Numbered from the stretch's first letter, positions 37,756 through 47,987 are shown. The stretch is 61,654 nucleotides of DNA from Hyphomicrobiales bacterium (GCA_027487245.1 JAIYDY010000007.1:85018-146671); one strand, 5' to 3'. The notes: generated by a model from the sequence alone, not told the origin. Made by a program: numbers and translations.

Positions 37756-39384
37756 TCAGCTCAGGTTCAGTTCCTTGAAGAAGTCGTTGCCCTTGTCATC
37801 GATGACGATGAAGGCGGGGAAATCTTCCACTTCGATCTTCCAGATCGCTTCCATGCCAAGCTCCGGATATTCCAGAACCTCGACCTTCCGGATGCAATCC
37901 TGCGCGAGGCGCGCGGCCGGGCCGCCGATCGAGCCGAGATAAAAGCCGCCATGCCGGGCGCAGGCATCGCGCACTGCGGCCGAGCGGTTGCCCTTGGCCA
38001 GCATGATCTTCGAGCCACCGAAGGCCTGGAACTGGTCAACATACGAATCCATGCGCCCGGCCGTGGTCGGCCCGAACGAGCCTGATGCCATGCCGACAGG
38101 TGTCTTGGCCGGGCCGGCATAGTAGATCGGGTGGTTCTTGAAATACTCCGGCATGGTGCCGCCGTTCTCCAGCCGCTCGCGGATCTTGGCGTGGGCCAGA
38201 TCGCGCGCCACGATGATGGTGCCGGTCAGCGAAAGCCGCGTCTTGACCGGATGGCGCGAGAGCGTGGCAAGGATCTCGCTCATCGGCCGTGACAGGTCGA
38301 TCTGGACCACGTCGCCGCCAAGCTTGGTTTCGTCGATCTCCGGCATGTAACGGGCTGGATTGTGCTCCAGTTCCTCGACATAGACCCCGGACGCGATGAT
38401 CTTGCCCAGCGCCTGACGGTCGGCCGAGCAGGAGACGCCGAGGCCGATGGGCAGGGACGCGCCATGGCGCGGCAGCCTGATCACCCTGACGTCGTGGCAG
38501 AAATACTTGCCGCCGAACTGCGCGCCGACACCGAGCGACTGGGTGAGCTTGTGGACCTCCGCCTCCATCTCGAGGTCGCGGAAGGCATGCGCCATCTCCG
38601 ACCCCTGCGTTGGCAGGTTGTCGAGATACTTCGTCGATGCCAGCTTCACTGTTTTCATGGTCTGCTCGGCAGAAAGCCCGCCGATGACAATGGCCAGGTG
38701 GTAGGGCGGGCAGGCCGCAGTGCCGAGCGTCAGGATTTTCTCCTTGAGAAAGGCCATCATGCGTTCGCGCGTCAGCAAGGACGGCGTGCCCTGGAATAGC
38801 AGGCTCTTGTTGGCAGATCCGCCGCCCTTGGCGACATAGAGGAACTTGTAGGCCTGGGCGGCGGCGGGATCGTCCTCGGCGTAGATCTCGATCTGCGCGG
38901 GCAGGTTGTTCTTGGTGTTGCGCTCCTCGAACATCGAGATCGGCGCCAGCTGCGAATAGCGCAGGTTGCGCTTGAAATAGGCATCCATCACGCCCTGGCC
39001 GATCGCGGCCTCGTCGCCGCCTTCGGTGAACACCAACCGGCCCTTCTTGCCCATGATGATCGCCGTGCCGGTGTCCTGGCACATGGGCAGCACGCCGCCT
39101 GCGGCAATGTTGGCATTCTTCATCAGGTCATAGGCCACGAACTTGTCGTTCGAGGTCGCCTCGGGATCATCGAGGATGGCGGCGAGCTGTTTCAGATGCC
39201 CGGGCCGGAGCAGGTGGTTGATGTCGATGAAGGCCTGTTCTGCCAGAAGCCGGATGGCTTCGGGCTCGACCATGAGGAACTCGCGGGAGCCCATTTTTTC
39301 GAGGCGCACGCCGTCGCTCGTCAGCTTGCGATAAGTCGTTGTGTCCGGCCCCAGCGGAAACAGCGGCTGATGGATCATGGTCAT
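37756..39384 (-). CDS. Fumarate hydratase, class I (Fe-S dependent)
   Basis: Interconverts fumarate and malate in the TCA cycle using an oxygen-sensitive [4Fe-4S] cluster. The 542-residue single chain has both the alpha (N-terminal, about 1-330) and beta (C-terminal) domains of FumA-type enzymes. Cluster cysteines are visible in PMCQDTGTA (C102), TAACPPYH (about 228) and GVSCSADRQ (about 321). The C-terminal part carries [20 protein letters not shown]. The next gene upstream on this strand is ptsN, 206 bp away, so it probably has its own promoter there. Confidence 0.95.
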   Translation of the reverse strand: MTMIHQPLFPLGPDTTTYRKLTSDGVRLEKMGSREFLMVEPEAIRLLAEQAFIDINHLLRPGHLKQLAAILDDPEATSNDKFVAYDLMKNANIAAGGVLPMCQDTGTAIIMGKKGRLVFTEGGDEAAIGQGVMDAYFKRNLRYSQLAPISMFEERNTKNNLPAQIEIYAEDDPAAAQAYKFLYVAKGGGSANKSLLFQGTPSLLTRERMMAFLKEKILTLGTAACPPYHLAIVIGGLSAEQTMKTVKLASTKYLDNLPTQGSEMAHAFRDLEMEAEVHKLTQSLGVGAQFGGKYFCHDVRVIRLPRHGASLPIGLGVSCSADRQALGKIIASGVYVEELEHNPARYMPEIDETKLGGDVVQIDLSRPMSEILATLSRHPVKTRLSLTGTIIVARDLAHAKIRERLENGGTMPEYFKNHPIYYAGPAKTPVGMASGSFGPTTAGRMDSYVDQFQAFGGSKIMLAKGNRSAAVRDACARHGGFYLGSIGGPAARLAQDCIRKVEVLEYPELGMEAIWKIEVEDFPAFIVIDDKGNDFFKELNLS

Positions 39385-39590
39385 ACGGGTGGCTCCGGAT
39401 CACGGGTGGTCTGTGGCGGCAAGGTTGCTGACGGCCGGAGTCTCCCCGGGCGTTGTGCCTTATCTGCCATGGCTTGGTGCGTGCCGACCATCCAGCCATT
39501 GGTCAAATGGCCGGCATGCGGCTGCCATGTTTGTAGCCCGCCTTGCTATGGGCGCAACCGCGAATCAGTCTGAGGGCGCGAGCAGCCTGA

Positions 39591-40052
39591 TCAGGCGGCC
39601 TGCGCGGCGCGTTCGGTCAGGATCGCGTAGATCGCGTCCGCATCGTCGGCGCGGCGGATGCTGTCGAGCGTGGCACGGTCGCGCAGCACGCGGGCCACGC
39701 GGGCCAGCGCCTTGAGGTGATCGGCACCTGCGCCTTCCGGCGCGAGCAGCACGAACATGATGTCGACCGGCTGGCCATCCAGCGCCTCGAAGTCGATCGG
39801 CTTCTCCATGCGCACGAAAAGACCCCGGAGGCGCGTCAGCGAGGGCGAGCGGCCATGGGGAATGGCGATGCCTTCGCCGATTCCGGTCGAGCCAAGACGC
39901 TCCCGCTGAAGCAGGGTTTCGAACACCTCTCGCTCGGGCAGACCAGTGATGGTCGCCGCTCGCTGGGCAATTTCCTGAAGCGCCTGTTTCTTGCCGTTGG
40001 CTTTCAACGGCGCAATGACGGAATCAGGTGTGAGAAGGTCGTGAATGATCAT
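39591..40052 (-). CDS. ptsN: PTS IIA-like nitrogen regulatory protein PtsN (EIIA-Ntr)
   Basis: Phosphoacceptor of the nitrogen phosphotransferase system (PtsP-NPr-PtsN), which regulates potassium transport, nitrogen metabolism and stress responses rather than sugar uptake. The 153-residue protein shows the phosphorylation site H66 in GIAIPHGRS, preceded by RERLGSTGIGEG. It lies 87 bp after hpf in the rpoN neighbourhood, the standard position in Proteobacteria. Confidence 0.95.
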   Translation of the reverse strand: MIIHDLLTPDSVIAPLKANGKKQALQEIAQRAATITGLPEREVFETLLQRERLGSTGIGEGIAIPHGRSPSLTRLRGLFVRMEKPIDFEALDGQPVDIMFVLLAPEGAGADHLKALARVARVLRDRATLDSIRRADDADAIYAILTERAAQAA

Positions 40053-40139
40053 GATGAGCCAGTCTGGTGCAACTCCCGTGCCGAACGCTTCCGTCCAGAC
40101 CGGGTTGCTGCGCGAAAGTCCCTAAATCCATTCAGGGGT

Positions 40140-40730
40140 TCAAGACAAGGCGGTCGGCGGGTCTATCCACCCAATGTTGCCGTCGCGACGGCGGTATACG
40201 ATGTTAACCCGGCCATTGCCAGCGTTTCTGAAAACCAACACAGGCGAGCCGGTGAGATCGAGTTCGGAGACAGCGTCACCCACACTCAGGTCATGCAGGG
40301 CGCGGGTGGTTTCCGCGACGATGGCAGGATGCGATCCGTTGATGTCGTGGGCGTGATCCTCCTCCGCATCTTCGTTAGGGGCTTCGATCACATAAGACGG
40401 CATGTCCATCAGGGCGCGGCGGGCATGGGCGCTGCCCGAGTGGTCCTTGAGCCGGCGCTTGTAGCGACGAAGGCGCTTCTCGATCTTGTCGACCATCTTG
40501 TCGAGGCTCTGGTAGGCATCATGGGCTGTCCCGGATGCTTCCAGCGTCATGCCGGATGACAGGTGCAGCACGGCATCGCTGCGAAACCCGGTGCCATCCT
40601 TGGCGACCGTGACGTGGCCGTTGAAGCTGCCCTCATAATACTTGCCGAGCGCAGACCCGACCCTGTCTTCCGCCTGGGAGCGGATGGCCTCACCGACATC
40701 GAGATTCTTGCCGGAAACACGCAAACCCAT
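40140..40730 (-). CDS. hpf: Ribosome hibernation promoting factor, long form
   Basis: Binds the 30S decoding region and dimerises 70S ribosomes in stationary phase. The 196-residue length shows the long form: an N-terminal S30AE domain (about 1-105, starting MGLRVSGKNLDVGEAIRSQ, ending DKIEKRLRRYKRRLKDH) and a C-terminal dimerisation domain (about 140-195, DAVSELDLTGSPVLVFRNAGNGRVNIVYRR region). The ATG has GGAGG upstream. It lies 231 bp after rpoN, with a hairpin between that may limit readthrough. Confidence 0.95.
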   Translation of the reverse strand: MGLRVSGKNLDVGEAIRSQAEDRVGSALGKYYEGSFNGHVTVAKDGTGFRSDAVLHLSSGMTLEASGTAHDAYQSLDKMVDKIEKRLRRYKRRLKDHSGSAHARRALMDMPSYVIEAPNEDAEEDHAHDINGSHPAIVAETTRALHDLSVGDAVSELDLTGSPVLVFRNAGNGRVNIVYRRRDGNIGWIDPPTALS

Positions 40731-40846
40731 GGATAGTCCCTCCGTCTCGGGAGAGCCGCGGGCCCAAAGGTCAAGCCCCGACCGGCCAGACCCGGTCACC
40801 TGAATCTGTGACGTTGCGGGGTGAGTGTCAACGCATTCCGCTGTCA

Positions 40847-40864
40847 GCCGGCAAAAAAGCCGGC
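40847..40864 (-). terminator. Hairpin GCCGGC-N6-GCCGGC downstream of rpoN
   Basis: Perfect 6-bp GC stem whose six-base loop is all T in the rpoN direction, about 100 bp after the rpoN stop and 115 bp before hpf. It could attenuate transcription from rpoN into hpf, or mark the end of the lpt-rpoN transcript; the T-run is in the loop rather than after the stem, so classical termination is doubtful. Confidence 0.35.
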
Positions 40865-40961
40865 ATTAGGCCGAGTTGCGAGCTGGGTTGCTATGCGTCT
40901 GAAAAACATGGATATTTCATGGCGCATCCAAGGCGCTCCGACCCAGCCGGCAGGCTCGGCG

Positions 40962-42539
40962 TCAGCGGTTGCGCCCCTGCCCGGACTGCTTGTCGCGGCG
41001 TCGCTCCATCGAGGAGCCGATTCCAAGCGCTTCGCGGTACTTTGCCACCGTGCGGCGGGCAATGTCGATGCCCTGGTCGCGCAGCTTTGCCACGATGGCA
41101 TCGTCGGACAGGACATCGCGGCCGCTCTCGCTGTCGATCATCGCCTTGATGCGATAGCGCACCGCTTCGGCGGAATGGGCTTCGCCGTAGCCTGTGCTGG
41201 GAATCGAGGCCGTGAAGAAATACTTCATCTCGAAGAGCCCGCGCGGGCTGATCAGATACTTGTTGGAGGTCACCCGCGAGACGGTTGATTCGTGCATCGC
41301 GATCGCGTCCGCCACGGTCTTGAGATTGAGCGGCCGCAGATGCTCGACGCCGTAGGCAAAAAAGGCATCCTGCTGGCGGACGATCTCGCTCGCGACCTTC
41401 AGGATGGTGCGGGCGCGCTGTTCGAGGCTGCGTGTCAGCCAGTTGGCTGTCTGGAGGCACTCGGCGATGAAGGCCTTGTCGGTTTCGGTGCGGGCCGCCT
41501 TGCTGACGCGGGTGTGATAGGTCTGGTTGACCAGCACGCGCGGCAGCGTGTCGGGGTTGAGGTCGATCAGCCACGAACCGTCGGGCGCTGCCCTGATGAT
41601 GACATCGGGCACCACGGTTTCAGCAGCCCCGACGCCAAAGGCCCGGCCGGGCTTTGGATCGAGCGCCCTGATCTCGGCGATCATCTCGGCAAGGTCGTCC
41701 TCGTCCACGCCGCAGAGCTTGCGCAACTGGGCGAAGTCCCGCTTCGCCAGCAAGGGCAGATTGGCCAGCAGGGTTGCCATGGCCGGGTCATGACGGTTCT
41801 TGTCCTTCAGCTGGATTGTCAGGCATTCGGTCAGGTCGCGTGCACCGATGCCCGACGGCTCGAAGGTGTGGATGATCGCCAGGATGGCTTCAAGCCGGGC
41901 GAGAGCAACGCCAAGCCGCTCCGCGATCTCCGGCAGCGGCTCGGCCAGATAGCCGGCATCGTCGATGGCATCGATCAGATGCCGCCCGATCAACCGGGAG
42001 ACAGGGTCGGTGACTGCCACGTCGAGCTGTTCGCACAGCACCTCATGCAGGCTCTGTTCAACCGACAAGGTCTCCTCGAGGCCGGGCAGGTCCTCATCGA
42101 AGCTTGCCGATCCGCCATTGCTGACCGCGCCGCCGCCCATCACCGGCAGCATCGCCTCCGAGCTCTGTTCCAGCCGCGCCACCTGGGGGGCTTCGTCGGG
42201 AAAGACATTGTCGAGGCGGGTGCCGAGCGTCTCCTCGAGCCCCTGCCTGCCCGTGGCCAGTTCCTCGCCATACCAGTCCGGCGGGGGAGGCTCGTCGAAG
42301 CCGTCGCCAGCGCCATCGCCGCGCTCGCCGTCCTGCGAAGGCTCGCTCACCGCCTCGCGCGGGTCGATATGGTCATCCGCCTCGGTGCGTTCGAGCAGCG
42401 GATTGCGCTCGACCTCGGCGTCGACGAAGTTCTGCAGATCGAGATGGGAGAGCTGGAGCAGCTTGATCGCCTGCAGAAGCTGCGGCGTCATGACAAGGGA
42501 TTGCCCCTGCCTCATCTCCAGTTTGGCTGAAATGCTCAT
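40962..42539 (-). CDS. rpoN: RNA polymerase sigma-54 factor
   Basis: Alternative sigma factor that needs enhancer-binding ATPases; controls nitrogen, motility and other genes. The 525-residue protein has region I (AKLEMRQGQSLVMTPQLLQAIKLLQLSH from the start), an acidic region II (about 55-130), the core-binding and HTH regions, and the RpoN box ARRTVAKYRE near the C-terminus. The ATG giving MSISAKLEMRQ is preferred by family comparison; an ATG six codons upstream is also possible. It lies 213 bp after lptB. Confidence 0.96.
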   Translation of the reverse strand: MSISAKLEMRQGQSLVMTPQLLQAIKLLQLSHLDLQNFVDAEVERNPLLERTEADDHIDPREAVSEPSQDGERGDGAGDGFDEPPPPDWYGEELATGRQGLEETLGTRLDNVFPDEAPQVARLEQSSEAMLPVMGGGAVSNGGSASFDEDLPGLEETLSVEQSLHEVLCEQLDVAVTDPVSRLIGRHLIDAIDDAGYLAEPLPEIAERLGVALARLEAILAIIHTFEPSGIGARDLTECLTIQLKDKNRHDPAMATLLANLPLLAKRDFAQLRKLCGVDEDDLAEMIAEIRALDPKPGRAFGVGAAETVVPDVIIRAAPDGSWLIDLNPDTLPRVLVNQTYHTRVSKAARTETDKAFIAECLQTANWLTRSLEQRARTILKVASEIVRQQDAFFAYGVEHLRPLNLKTVADAIAMHESTVSRVTSNKYLISPRGLFEMKYFFTASIPSTGYGEAHSAEAVRYRIKAMIDSESGRDVLSDDAIVAKLRDQGIDIARRTVAKYREALGIGSSMERRRDKQSGQGRNR

Positions 42540-42752
42540 TTCGCCGGTTCGACCCATTCCCAAGATGCACGATCCTCAGGGATCGTTTTCGGCATGAAAC
42601 TTGCCTTGCCTTAAGAACCTATGACTCCCGACGCATAAGGTCAAAGTCAAGCGGCCGATTTCCGCGATGGCAGTGACAACGGTCTCAGGCCGGCATGTGC
42701 CGGGCCATCGCACGCCTGCCTTGCCTTTTCCTGGCCAGATGCGGAAATTTGG

Positions 42753-43574
42753 CTAGAGGCGGAAGTCCTCGCCGAGATAGACCCGCCGCACATCCGGGTT
42801 GGCAATGATCTCGTCGGGGCTGCCTTCGGTGAGGACGCGGCCCGAGTGGATGATGTAGGCGCGGTCGACCAGCCCCAGCGTCTCGCGCACATTGTGGTCG
42901 GTGATGAGCACGCCAATGCCACGATCGGTCAATTGCCTGACCAGTGCATGGATGTCGCACACCGCAATCGGATCGATGCCGGAGAAGGGCTCGTCGAGCA
43001 GCACGAAGGACGGCCTGGCTGCCAGCGAGCGGGCAATCTCGCAGCGCCGCCGCTCCCCGCCGGACAGCGCGATCGACGGCGACTTGCGCAGCCGGGTGAT
43101 CCGGAACTCGTCGAGCAGGGCATCGAGTTCCTGCTCGCGCTTGTCCCTGTCAGGCTCCACCACTTCGAGCACGGCCCGGATGTTGTCCTCGACGCTCAGG
43201 CCGCGAAAGATCGACTGTTCCTGCGGCAGGTAGCCGATGCCCAGCCTGGCCCGCCGATACATCGGCAAACGGGTGATGTCGTTGCCGTCGAGCGTGATCC
43301 GCCCCTGATCGGCGGCGACAAGCCCGGTGATCATGTAAAAGATCGTGGTCTTGCCTGCGCCGTTCGGCCCCAGCAGCCCGACCGCCTCGCCGTTCCGCAC
43401 GTTCAGCGCCGCATCGTTGACGACGGTGCGCCCGCGATAACTCTTCCTGAGGCCGGAGACCGACAGGATGCCAAGACCCGATGGCATGGCCGCGGCCATC
43501 GCATCGGGCTCCCCGGCCGCATGCTCGTGCATCGGCTCGATGCGCTGCGGAAGCGGCGGCAAGGCACCGGCCAT
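42753..43574 (-). CDS. lptB: LPS export ABC transporter ATP-binding protein LptB
   Basis: Cytoplasmic ATPase of the LptB2FG complex that pulls lipopolysaccharide out of the inner membrane. The 273-residue form from this ATG has Walker A GPNGAGKT at 69-76, the LptB-type YLPQEQSIFRGL, signature LSGGERRRCEIARSL, Walker B FVLLDEPFSGIDPIA and ITDHNVRETL with the switch histidine. An N-terminal extension of about 30 residues precedes the ABC core, so a later ATG at 43532 is an alternative. It follows lptA. Confidence 0.95.
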   Translation of the reverse strand: MAGALPPLPQRIEPMHEHAAGEPDAMAAAMPSGLGILSVSGLRKSYRGRTVVNDAALNVRNGEAVGLLGPNGAGKTTIFYMITGLVAADQGRITLDGNDITRLPMYRRARLGIGYLPQEQSIFRGLSVEDNIRAVLEVVEPDRDKREQELDALLDEFRITRLRKSPSIALSGGERRRCEIARSLAARPSFVLLDEPFSGIDPIAVCDIHALVRQLTDRGIGVLITDHNVRETLGLVDRAYIIHSGRVLTEGSPDEIIANPDVRRVYLGEDFRL

Positions 43575-43623
43575 CTGGCCTGACTTGCGGAAGGAGAAGG
43601 GAAATTTCACAGGCCGTGCCGCA

Positions 43624-44397
43624 TCAGTTGGTCGCGCCTGCGGGTCTGGCCCGGTTGGCCGGCGTGCTTTCCACCGATCCGGGCACGAAGAAGCCGCGCA
43701 CCCGGCCGCCATCGAAGTTCGCAATGCCGGTCTTGGTGTTGTAGACGAGCCGTTCCCCGCGCGTGACGTTCTGGCCCTTGGCGAGGGCGACATCGCCGCT
43801 CATGATGACCTGATCCTTCTCGCGGTCGAACACCGCCTTCTTGCCGGTCGCGACCTGATCGTCGGATGTAACCGTGACCGGGCCATCGCACTCAAGCCGC
43901 TTGATGCCGCCGTCGCCGCCGACGCTGGCTGGTGCCGGCGCAGTCGTTGCCGCCCGCCCGCCGCCTTGCCCGGAAAGGCTCTGGCCCCGGTTGTCGTAGA
44001 CAATCGTCATCTTCGAGCAGCGGATCGTGGTCTTGCCCTGCACGGCCACGACATTGCCGGCAAAGATGGCCTTGCTTTCCTTGTCGAGCACATCCAGCCG
44101 GTCAGCATCGATCTTGATCGGATCCTTGGAGTTTTCGCCGAGGCTGGTCAGCGGGGAGTTGGTGGCCCCGGCCCTTGGCTGCTGCGCTTCGACTTGCCCC
44201 GCGAAGGCCAGCGCGCCGGCCAGGGCCGCCGCTGCAAGGGGCATGGCTGCCAGCCATGGTGCCGCGAAGCTCCTGCCCGCTGTGGCCTTGCCTGGAAGGG
44301 ACGTGCATGCGGAACCCTGCAATCTGGCATCGGCCAGCCGGGTCGTTGCAAGCAAGGGGGTGAGGGGATGTCGCATCATCAAGGTCTTCTCGCTCAT
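43624..44397 (-). CDS. lptA: LPS transport periplasmic protein LptA
   Basis: OstA/LptA-like beta-jellyroll protein bridging inner and outer membrane for LPS transport. The 257-residue protein has a long N-terminus with an export segment (LAAMPLAAAALAGALAFAGQVEA, about 50-72), then the OstA domain: IKIDADRLDVLDKESKAIFAGNV through YDNRG, TSDDQVATGKKAVFDREKDQVIMSGDV to GERLVYNTKTG. The start overlaps the lptC stop by four bases (ATGA). Confidence 0.93.
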   Translation of the reverse strand: MSEKTLMMRHPLTPLLATTRLADARLQGSACTSLPGKATAGRSFAAPWLAAMPLAAAALAGALAFAGQVEAQQPRAGATNSPLTSLGENSKDPIKIDADRLDVLDKESKAIFAGNVVAVQGKTTIRCSKMTIVYDNRGQSLSGQGGGRAATTAPAPASVGGDGGIKRLECDGPVTVTSDDQVATGKKAVFDREKDQVIMSGDVALAKGQNVTRGERLVYNTKTGIANFDGGRVRGFFVPGSVESTPANRARPAGATN

Positions 44398-45413
44398 GGA
44401 ACGCTGCGCGGCAAGGCGCGCCCGGTTGCCGGGTCGATCATGGTCACGTTCCGGCCCGCGCCGGCCGGGGCAAGGGGCGTTGCACCCTCGGCCCGCGTGG
44501 TCAGGGCGCGTGGCAGCGCATCGGGCATGACCGCGCCGCCGGAGCCATCCGCCTGTGTCCGGGCGGCAGGCGGTGCAAAGGCGGACGGCTCTGCCAATGC
44601 CGGCCTGACGGGATTCGTGGCCGGTGCTGCCGGACGCCGCGAGGCGGCTGCCGCCTTGCTGTCACGATCATCGATCTGGGCGGAAACCCGGCCGATGAAG
44701 GCCACGCTTGCGCCGTTGTCGACGACATCGAGGCTGTCAGCCGCGACGCTCATGTCTGGAAGGCGCACGGTGACCGCTTCGCGGGAGCGCACGGTTCCGG
44801 CCTTGAAATCGACATCCGCGGACTTCAGCTGCGCCTCCTGTCCTTCCCCCATCCGCAAGCGGACATCGCCCTTGAGCTGCAACTGCTCCTTCTGCGTATC
44901 GAAGACAGCGCTGTTCGCGGTGAGGTTGAGCACCGAGTTGTCGGCGTTGACAAGACGGGCCTTGATGCCAGACAGCTCGATCACGTTGGGAATGCGGATA
45001 TCCTGGATCGCACTCGCAGCGGTGACCTCATAGGGCTTGTTGTCCTTCCGGTGACCGGCCAGCCTGGGGTTTTCCATCGTCACGCGCGTGCCATCCATGC
45101 GGATCGCGCCGACGCTGACGCCCGCATCGCGGAACGGGTTGATGAACGGGAACACGATGAAGGCAACGAAGCTGGCAAGCGCCCCGATCGGGATGCCGAC
45201 ACGCAGCAGGCGAACCAGCCGGCTATGGCGCCTGGCGTCCGCATAGGCGGCCGCGGATTGGGCGGCCCTGAGGCGCGCCGCCTCCGCCCTGTGCCCATCG
45301 GCAAGGCCCGGCCCGCGCTGTTGCGCCGGCGAGATGTGGTCGAGATCTGTCGCCAGTGTCACGGCTGTGGGGTTCCAGGATGTCGCGCCTGCCGGCCCGT
45401 GAGGCCGGCTCAT
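44394..45413 (-). CDS. lptC: LPS export protein LptC (long form)
   Basis: Single-pass inner-membrane protein passing LPS from LptB2FG to LptA. The 339-residue protein has a cytoplasmic N-terminus, one membrane span near 70-92 (LLRVGIPIGALASFVAFIVFPF) and a periplasmic LptC domain (about 95-240, with MENPRLAGHRKDNKPYEVTA, VFDTQKEQLQLKGDVRL). The C-terminal 100 residues are a proline/alanine-rich tail not found in E. coli LptC (191 aa) but common in this class. The ATG has GGAG upstream. It follows the RNase D-like gene after 129 bp. Confidence 0.92.
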   Translation of the reverse strand: MSRPHGPAGATSWNPTAVTLATDLDHISPAQQRGPGLADGHRAEAARLRAAQSAAAYADARRHSRLVRLLRVGIPIGALASFVAFIVFPFINPFRDAGVSVGAIRMDGTRVTMENPRLAGHRKDNKPYEVTAASAIQDIRIPNVIELSGIKARLVNADNSVLNLTANSAVFDTQKEQLQLKGDVRLRMGEGQEAQLKSADVDFKAGTVRSREAVTVRLPDMSVAADSLDVVDNGASVAFIGRVSAQIDDRDSKAAAASRRPAAPATNPVRPALAEPSAFAPPAARTQADGSGGAVMPDALPRALTTRAEGATPLAPAGAGRNVTMIDPATGRALPRSVP

Positions 45414-45542
45414 GGCGAGAGGCTCCACCTTGTTGCAATCGCTCGAATTTCGCAACCGGCCCTCGATGAGCTGGAAGAACCTGATGCCTTACGGTGCGCT
45501 CTGGGCGAATCTGTGGCCTGAATGCCGCCGGGCGGCCCGCTC

Positions 45543-46157
45543 TCAGCTATGGGCGAAAATGTCGATCTCCGGCCAGCCCTGAAGATCAAGGGCGGCACGC
45601 GTCGGCAGGAACCGGAAGCAGGCTTCTGCCATCTCCATGCGGCTTTCGCGCAGCAGCAGCGTGTCGAGCTTCGCCTTGAGCTGGTGCAGGTGCAGAACGT
45701 CCGAGGCGGCATAGGCCAATTGCTCGCGGGTGAGTTCCGCCGCGCCCCAGTCCGAGCTTTGCTGCTGCTTTGACATGTCGATGCCGAGCAACTCGCGCGA
45801 CAGGTCCTTCAGGCCGTGGCGGTCGGTGTAGGTGCGCACCAGCCGCGACGCGATCTTGGTGCAGTAGATCGGACTGGTGACGACGCCGAAGCTGTGCAGC
45901 AGCACGGCCACGTCGAAGCGCGCATAGTGGAAAATCTTGAGCACTGACGGATCGGCGAGGATGCGGCACAGGACAGGGGGCGGCGCGCTGCCCTTGGCAA
46001 TCTGCACCACATCGGCCGTCCCATCGCCGCGGGACAGCTGGATGACGCAAAGCCGGTCCCGGTGCGGGTTCAGGCCGAGCGTCTCGGTGTCGATGGCCAG
46101 CGACGGGCCCGGATCGAAGCCTTCGGGCAGATCGCCCTGATGGAGATGGATCGTCAT
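45543..46157 (-). CDS. Ribonuclease D-like 3'-5' exonuclease
   Basis: DEDD-family exonuclease of 204 residues. Exo I is AIDTETLGL at 21-29 (D23, E25), Exo II includes FHYARFDV near 77-84, and Exo III is YAASDVLHLHQL near 150-161. It lacks the HRDC domains of full RNase D, the short form usual upstream of lptC in Rhizobiales. Probably trims structured RNA 3' ends. The upstream start at MTIHLHQGDLP suits homologues. Confidence 0.92.
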   Translation of the reverse strand: MTIHLHQGDLPEGFDPGPSLAIDTETLGLNPHRDRLCVIQLSRGDGTADVVQIAKGSAPPPVLCRILADPSVLKIFHYARFDVAVLLHSFGVVTSPIYCTKIASRLVRTYTDRHGLKDLSRELLGIDMSKQQQSSDWGAAELTREQLAYAASDVLHLHQLKAKLDTLLLRESRMEMAEACFRFLPTRAALDLQGWPEIDIFAHS

Positions 46158-46396
46158 GTCAGCCAGATGGGTTGGTGCGGCAAGGGAAGCCAGGAGGACG
46201 CACGCAAGGTTGCAGCCAAACCGTTTGATTGTCCGGTTGCGCTGCGATGGCAAGCGGAATCATCACCCTCGCCATGCGCGGATCGGGCTGCGACCTGACC
46301 GGCAGCGGCTTGCGCTATCGCCCGGCGGTTGGTTTGATGCGGCGACCATTGATTGACCACGCTCGCCAGAACAGCGGGGCAAAGGGAGGCTAGGCC

Positions 46397-47950
46397 ATGA
46401 ACCTGATCACGAGGCCACCAGCCGGGCAGCCGGCGGGACCGCCGCGGGTGCTGAAGCTCAGCCCGTCCGACAACGTGGTGGTGGCCGTCGATCCGGTCGA
46501 TCCTGCCATGGTCGTGGCCGGGGTGGCGGCACAGGCCCGGATCCCGCGCGGCCACAAGATGGCGATCACGCGGATCGCGTCCGGCGAGCCGGTGCGCAAG
46601 TATGGCCAGGTGATCGGCTACGCCGGAGGCGACATCGAGCCCGGACAGCATGTCCACACCCACAACTGCCTGTTCGCCTCGGTGGCGCTCGACTATGCGC
46701 ATGCCAGCGCGGCACCGGACACGGCGTTCGTTGCGCCAGAGGCGCGCGCCACATTCGAGGGCTTCCGTCGTGACAACGGCAAGTTCGGCACGCGCAACTA
46801 TGTCGGCATCCTGACCTCGGTGAACTGCTCGGCCTCGGTGGCCAAGTTCATGGCCGAGGAGGTGCGGCGTTCCGGCATCCTGGCCGATTATCCCAATGTC
46901 GACGGCGTAATCGCGCTGACCCATGGCACGGGCTGCGGCATCGACTATGCCGGCCCTGCCTTCGAGGTGCTGAAGCGCACGACCTGGGGCTATGCCTGCA
47001 ATCCCAACATGGCGGCGGTGCTTGTCGTCGGGCTCGGCTGCGAGGGTTTCCAGATCGCCAAGATGAAGGAAGCCTACGGGCTGTCGGAAAGCGACGTGTT
47101 CCGCACCATGACGATCCAGGACATGGGCGGCACCCGCAAGACGGTGGCAGCCGGCGTGGACGCCGTGCGCGGCATGCTCGAGATCGCCAACACGAAGACA
47201 CGCGAGACCGCGCCGGCGTCCGAACTGATGCTGGCGCTGCAATGCGGGGGCTCGGATGGCTATTCGGGCATCACCGCCAATCCGGCGCTCGGGCACGCGG
47301 TTGACCGGCTGGTGGCCCATGGCGGCACGGCCATCCTCTCCGAAACACCGGAGATCTATGGGGCGGAGCATCTGCTGACCCGCCGGGCGGTCAGCCGAGA
47401 GGTCGGCGAGAAGCTGATCGGCATCATCCGCTGGTGGGAGGAGTATACGGCCCGTGCCAACCAGTCGATGGACAACAACCCGTCACCCGGCAACAAGGCC
47501 GGTGGCCTGACCACGATCCTCGAGAAGTCGCTCGGCGCCGCCGCCAAGGGCGGATCGACGGCGCTGACCGGAGTCTATGGCTATGCCGAGCCGGTGACCG
47601 GCAAGGGCTTCGTGTTCATGGATACGCCGGGCTACGATCCGGTGTCGGCCACCGGTCAGGTCGCGGGCGGGGCCAATCTCCTGGCCTTCACCACCGGGCG
47701 CGGGTCCGCCTATGGCTGCAAGCCGACACCATCGGTGAAGCTGGCGACCAATTCGGACATCTATCGGCGCATGATCGACGACATGGACATCAATTGCGGC
47801 GATGTGCTCGATGGCGCGTCGCTTGAGGCGAAGGGCGAGGAGATCTTCGAGTGCCTGCTCAGGGTCGCGTCCGGCGAACGTTCCAAGTCCGAGCAACTGG
47901 GCTATGGCGATGCCGAGTTCGTGCCCTGGCAACTCGGCGCGACGATGTGA
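46397..47950 (+). CDS. UxaA/GarD-family altronate or galactarate dehydratase
   Basis: A 517-residue sugar-acid dehydratase with an N-terminal SAF domain (about 15-95) fused to the C-terminal catalytic domain. Conserved blocks include GYRRDNGKFGTRNY-like GFRRDNGKFGTRNY (about 122-135), SVNCSASV, HGTGCG, GLGCEG, LALQCGGSDGYSGITANPALG and DNNPSPGNKAGG. Members remove water from altronate, galactarate or similar acids to give 2-keto-3-deoxy sugars using a metal centre. The exact acid cannot be told. A strong AGGGAGG site precedes the ATG. A PfkB kinase follows after 37 bp. Confidence 0.92.
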   Translation: MNLITRPPAGQPAGPPRVLKLSPSDNVVVAVDPVDPAMVVAGVAAQARIPRGHKMAITRIASGEPVRKYGQVIGYAGGDIEPGQHVHTHNCLFASVALDYAHASAAPDTAFVAPEARATFEGFRRDNGKFGTRNYVGILTSVNCSASVAKFMAEEVRRSGILADYPNVDGVIALTHGTGCGIDYAGPAFEVLKRTTWGYACNPNMAAVLVVGLGCEGFQIAKMKEAYGLSESDVFRTMTIQDMGGTRKTVAAGVDAVRGMLEIANTKTRETAPASELMLALQCGGSDGYSGITANPALGHAVDRLVAHGGTAILSETPEIYGAEHLLTRRAVSREVGEKLIGIIRWWEEYTARANQSMDNNPSPGNKAGGLTTILEKSLGAAAKGGSTALTGVYGYAEPVTGKGFVFMDTPGYDPVSATGQVAGGANLLAFTTGRGSAYGCKPTPSVKLATNSDIYRRMIDDMDINCGDVLDGASLEAKGEEIFECLLRVASGERSKSEQLGYGDAEFVPWQLGATM

Positions 47951-47987
47951 TGGCGATCATGCCGGAGCGAACGGGGCTGATGCCGTC

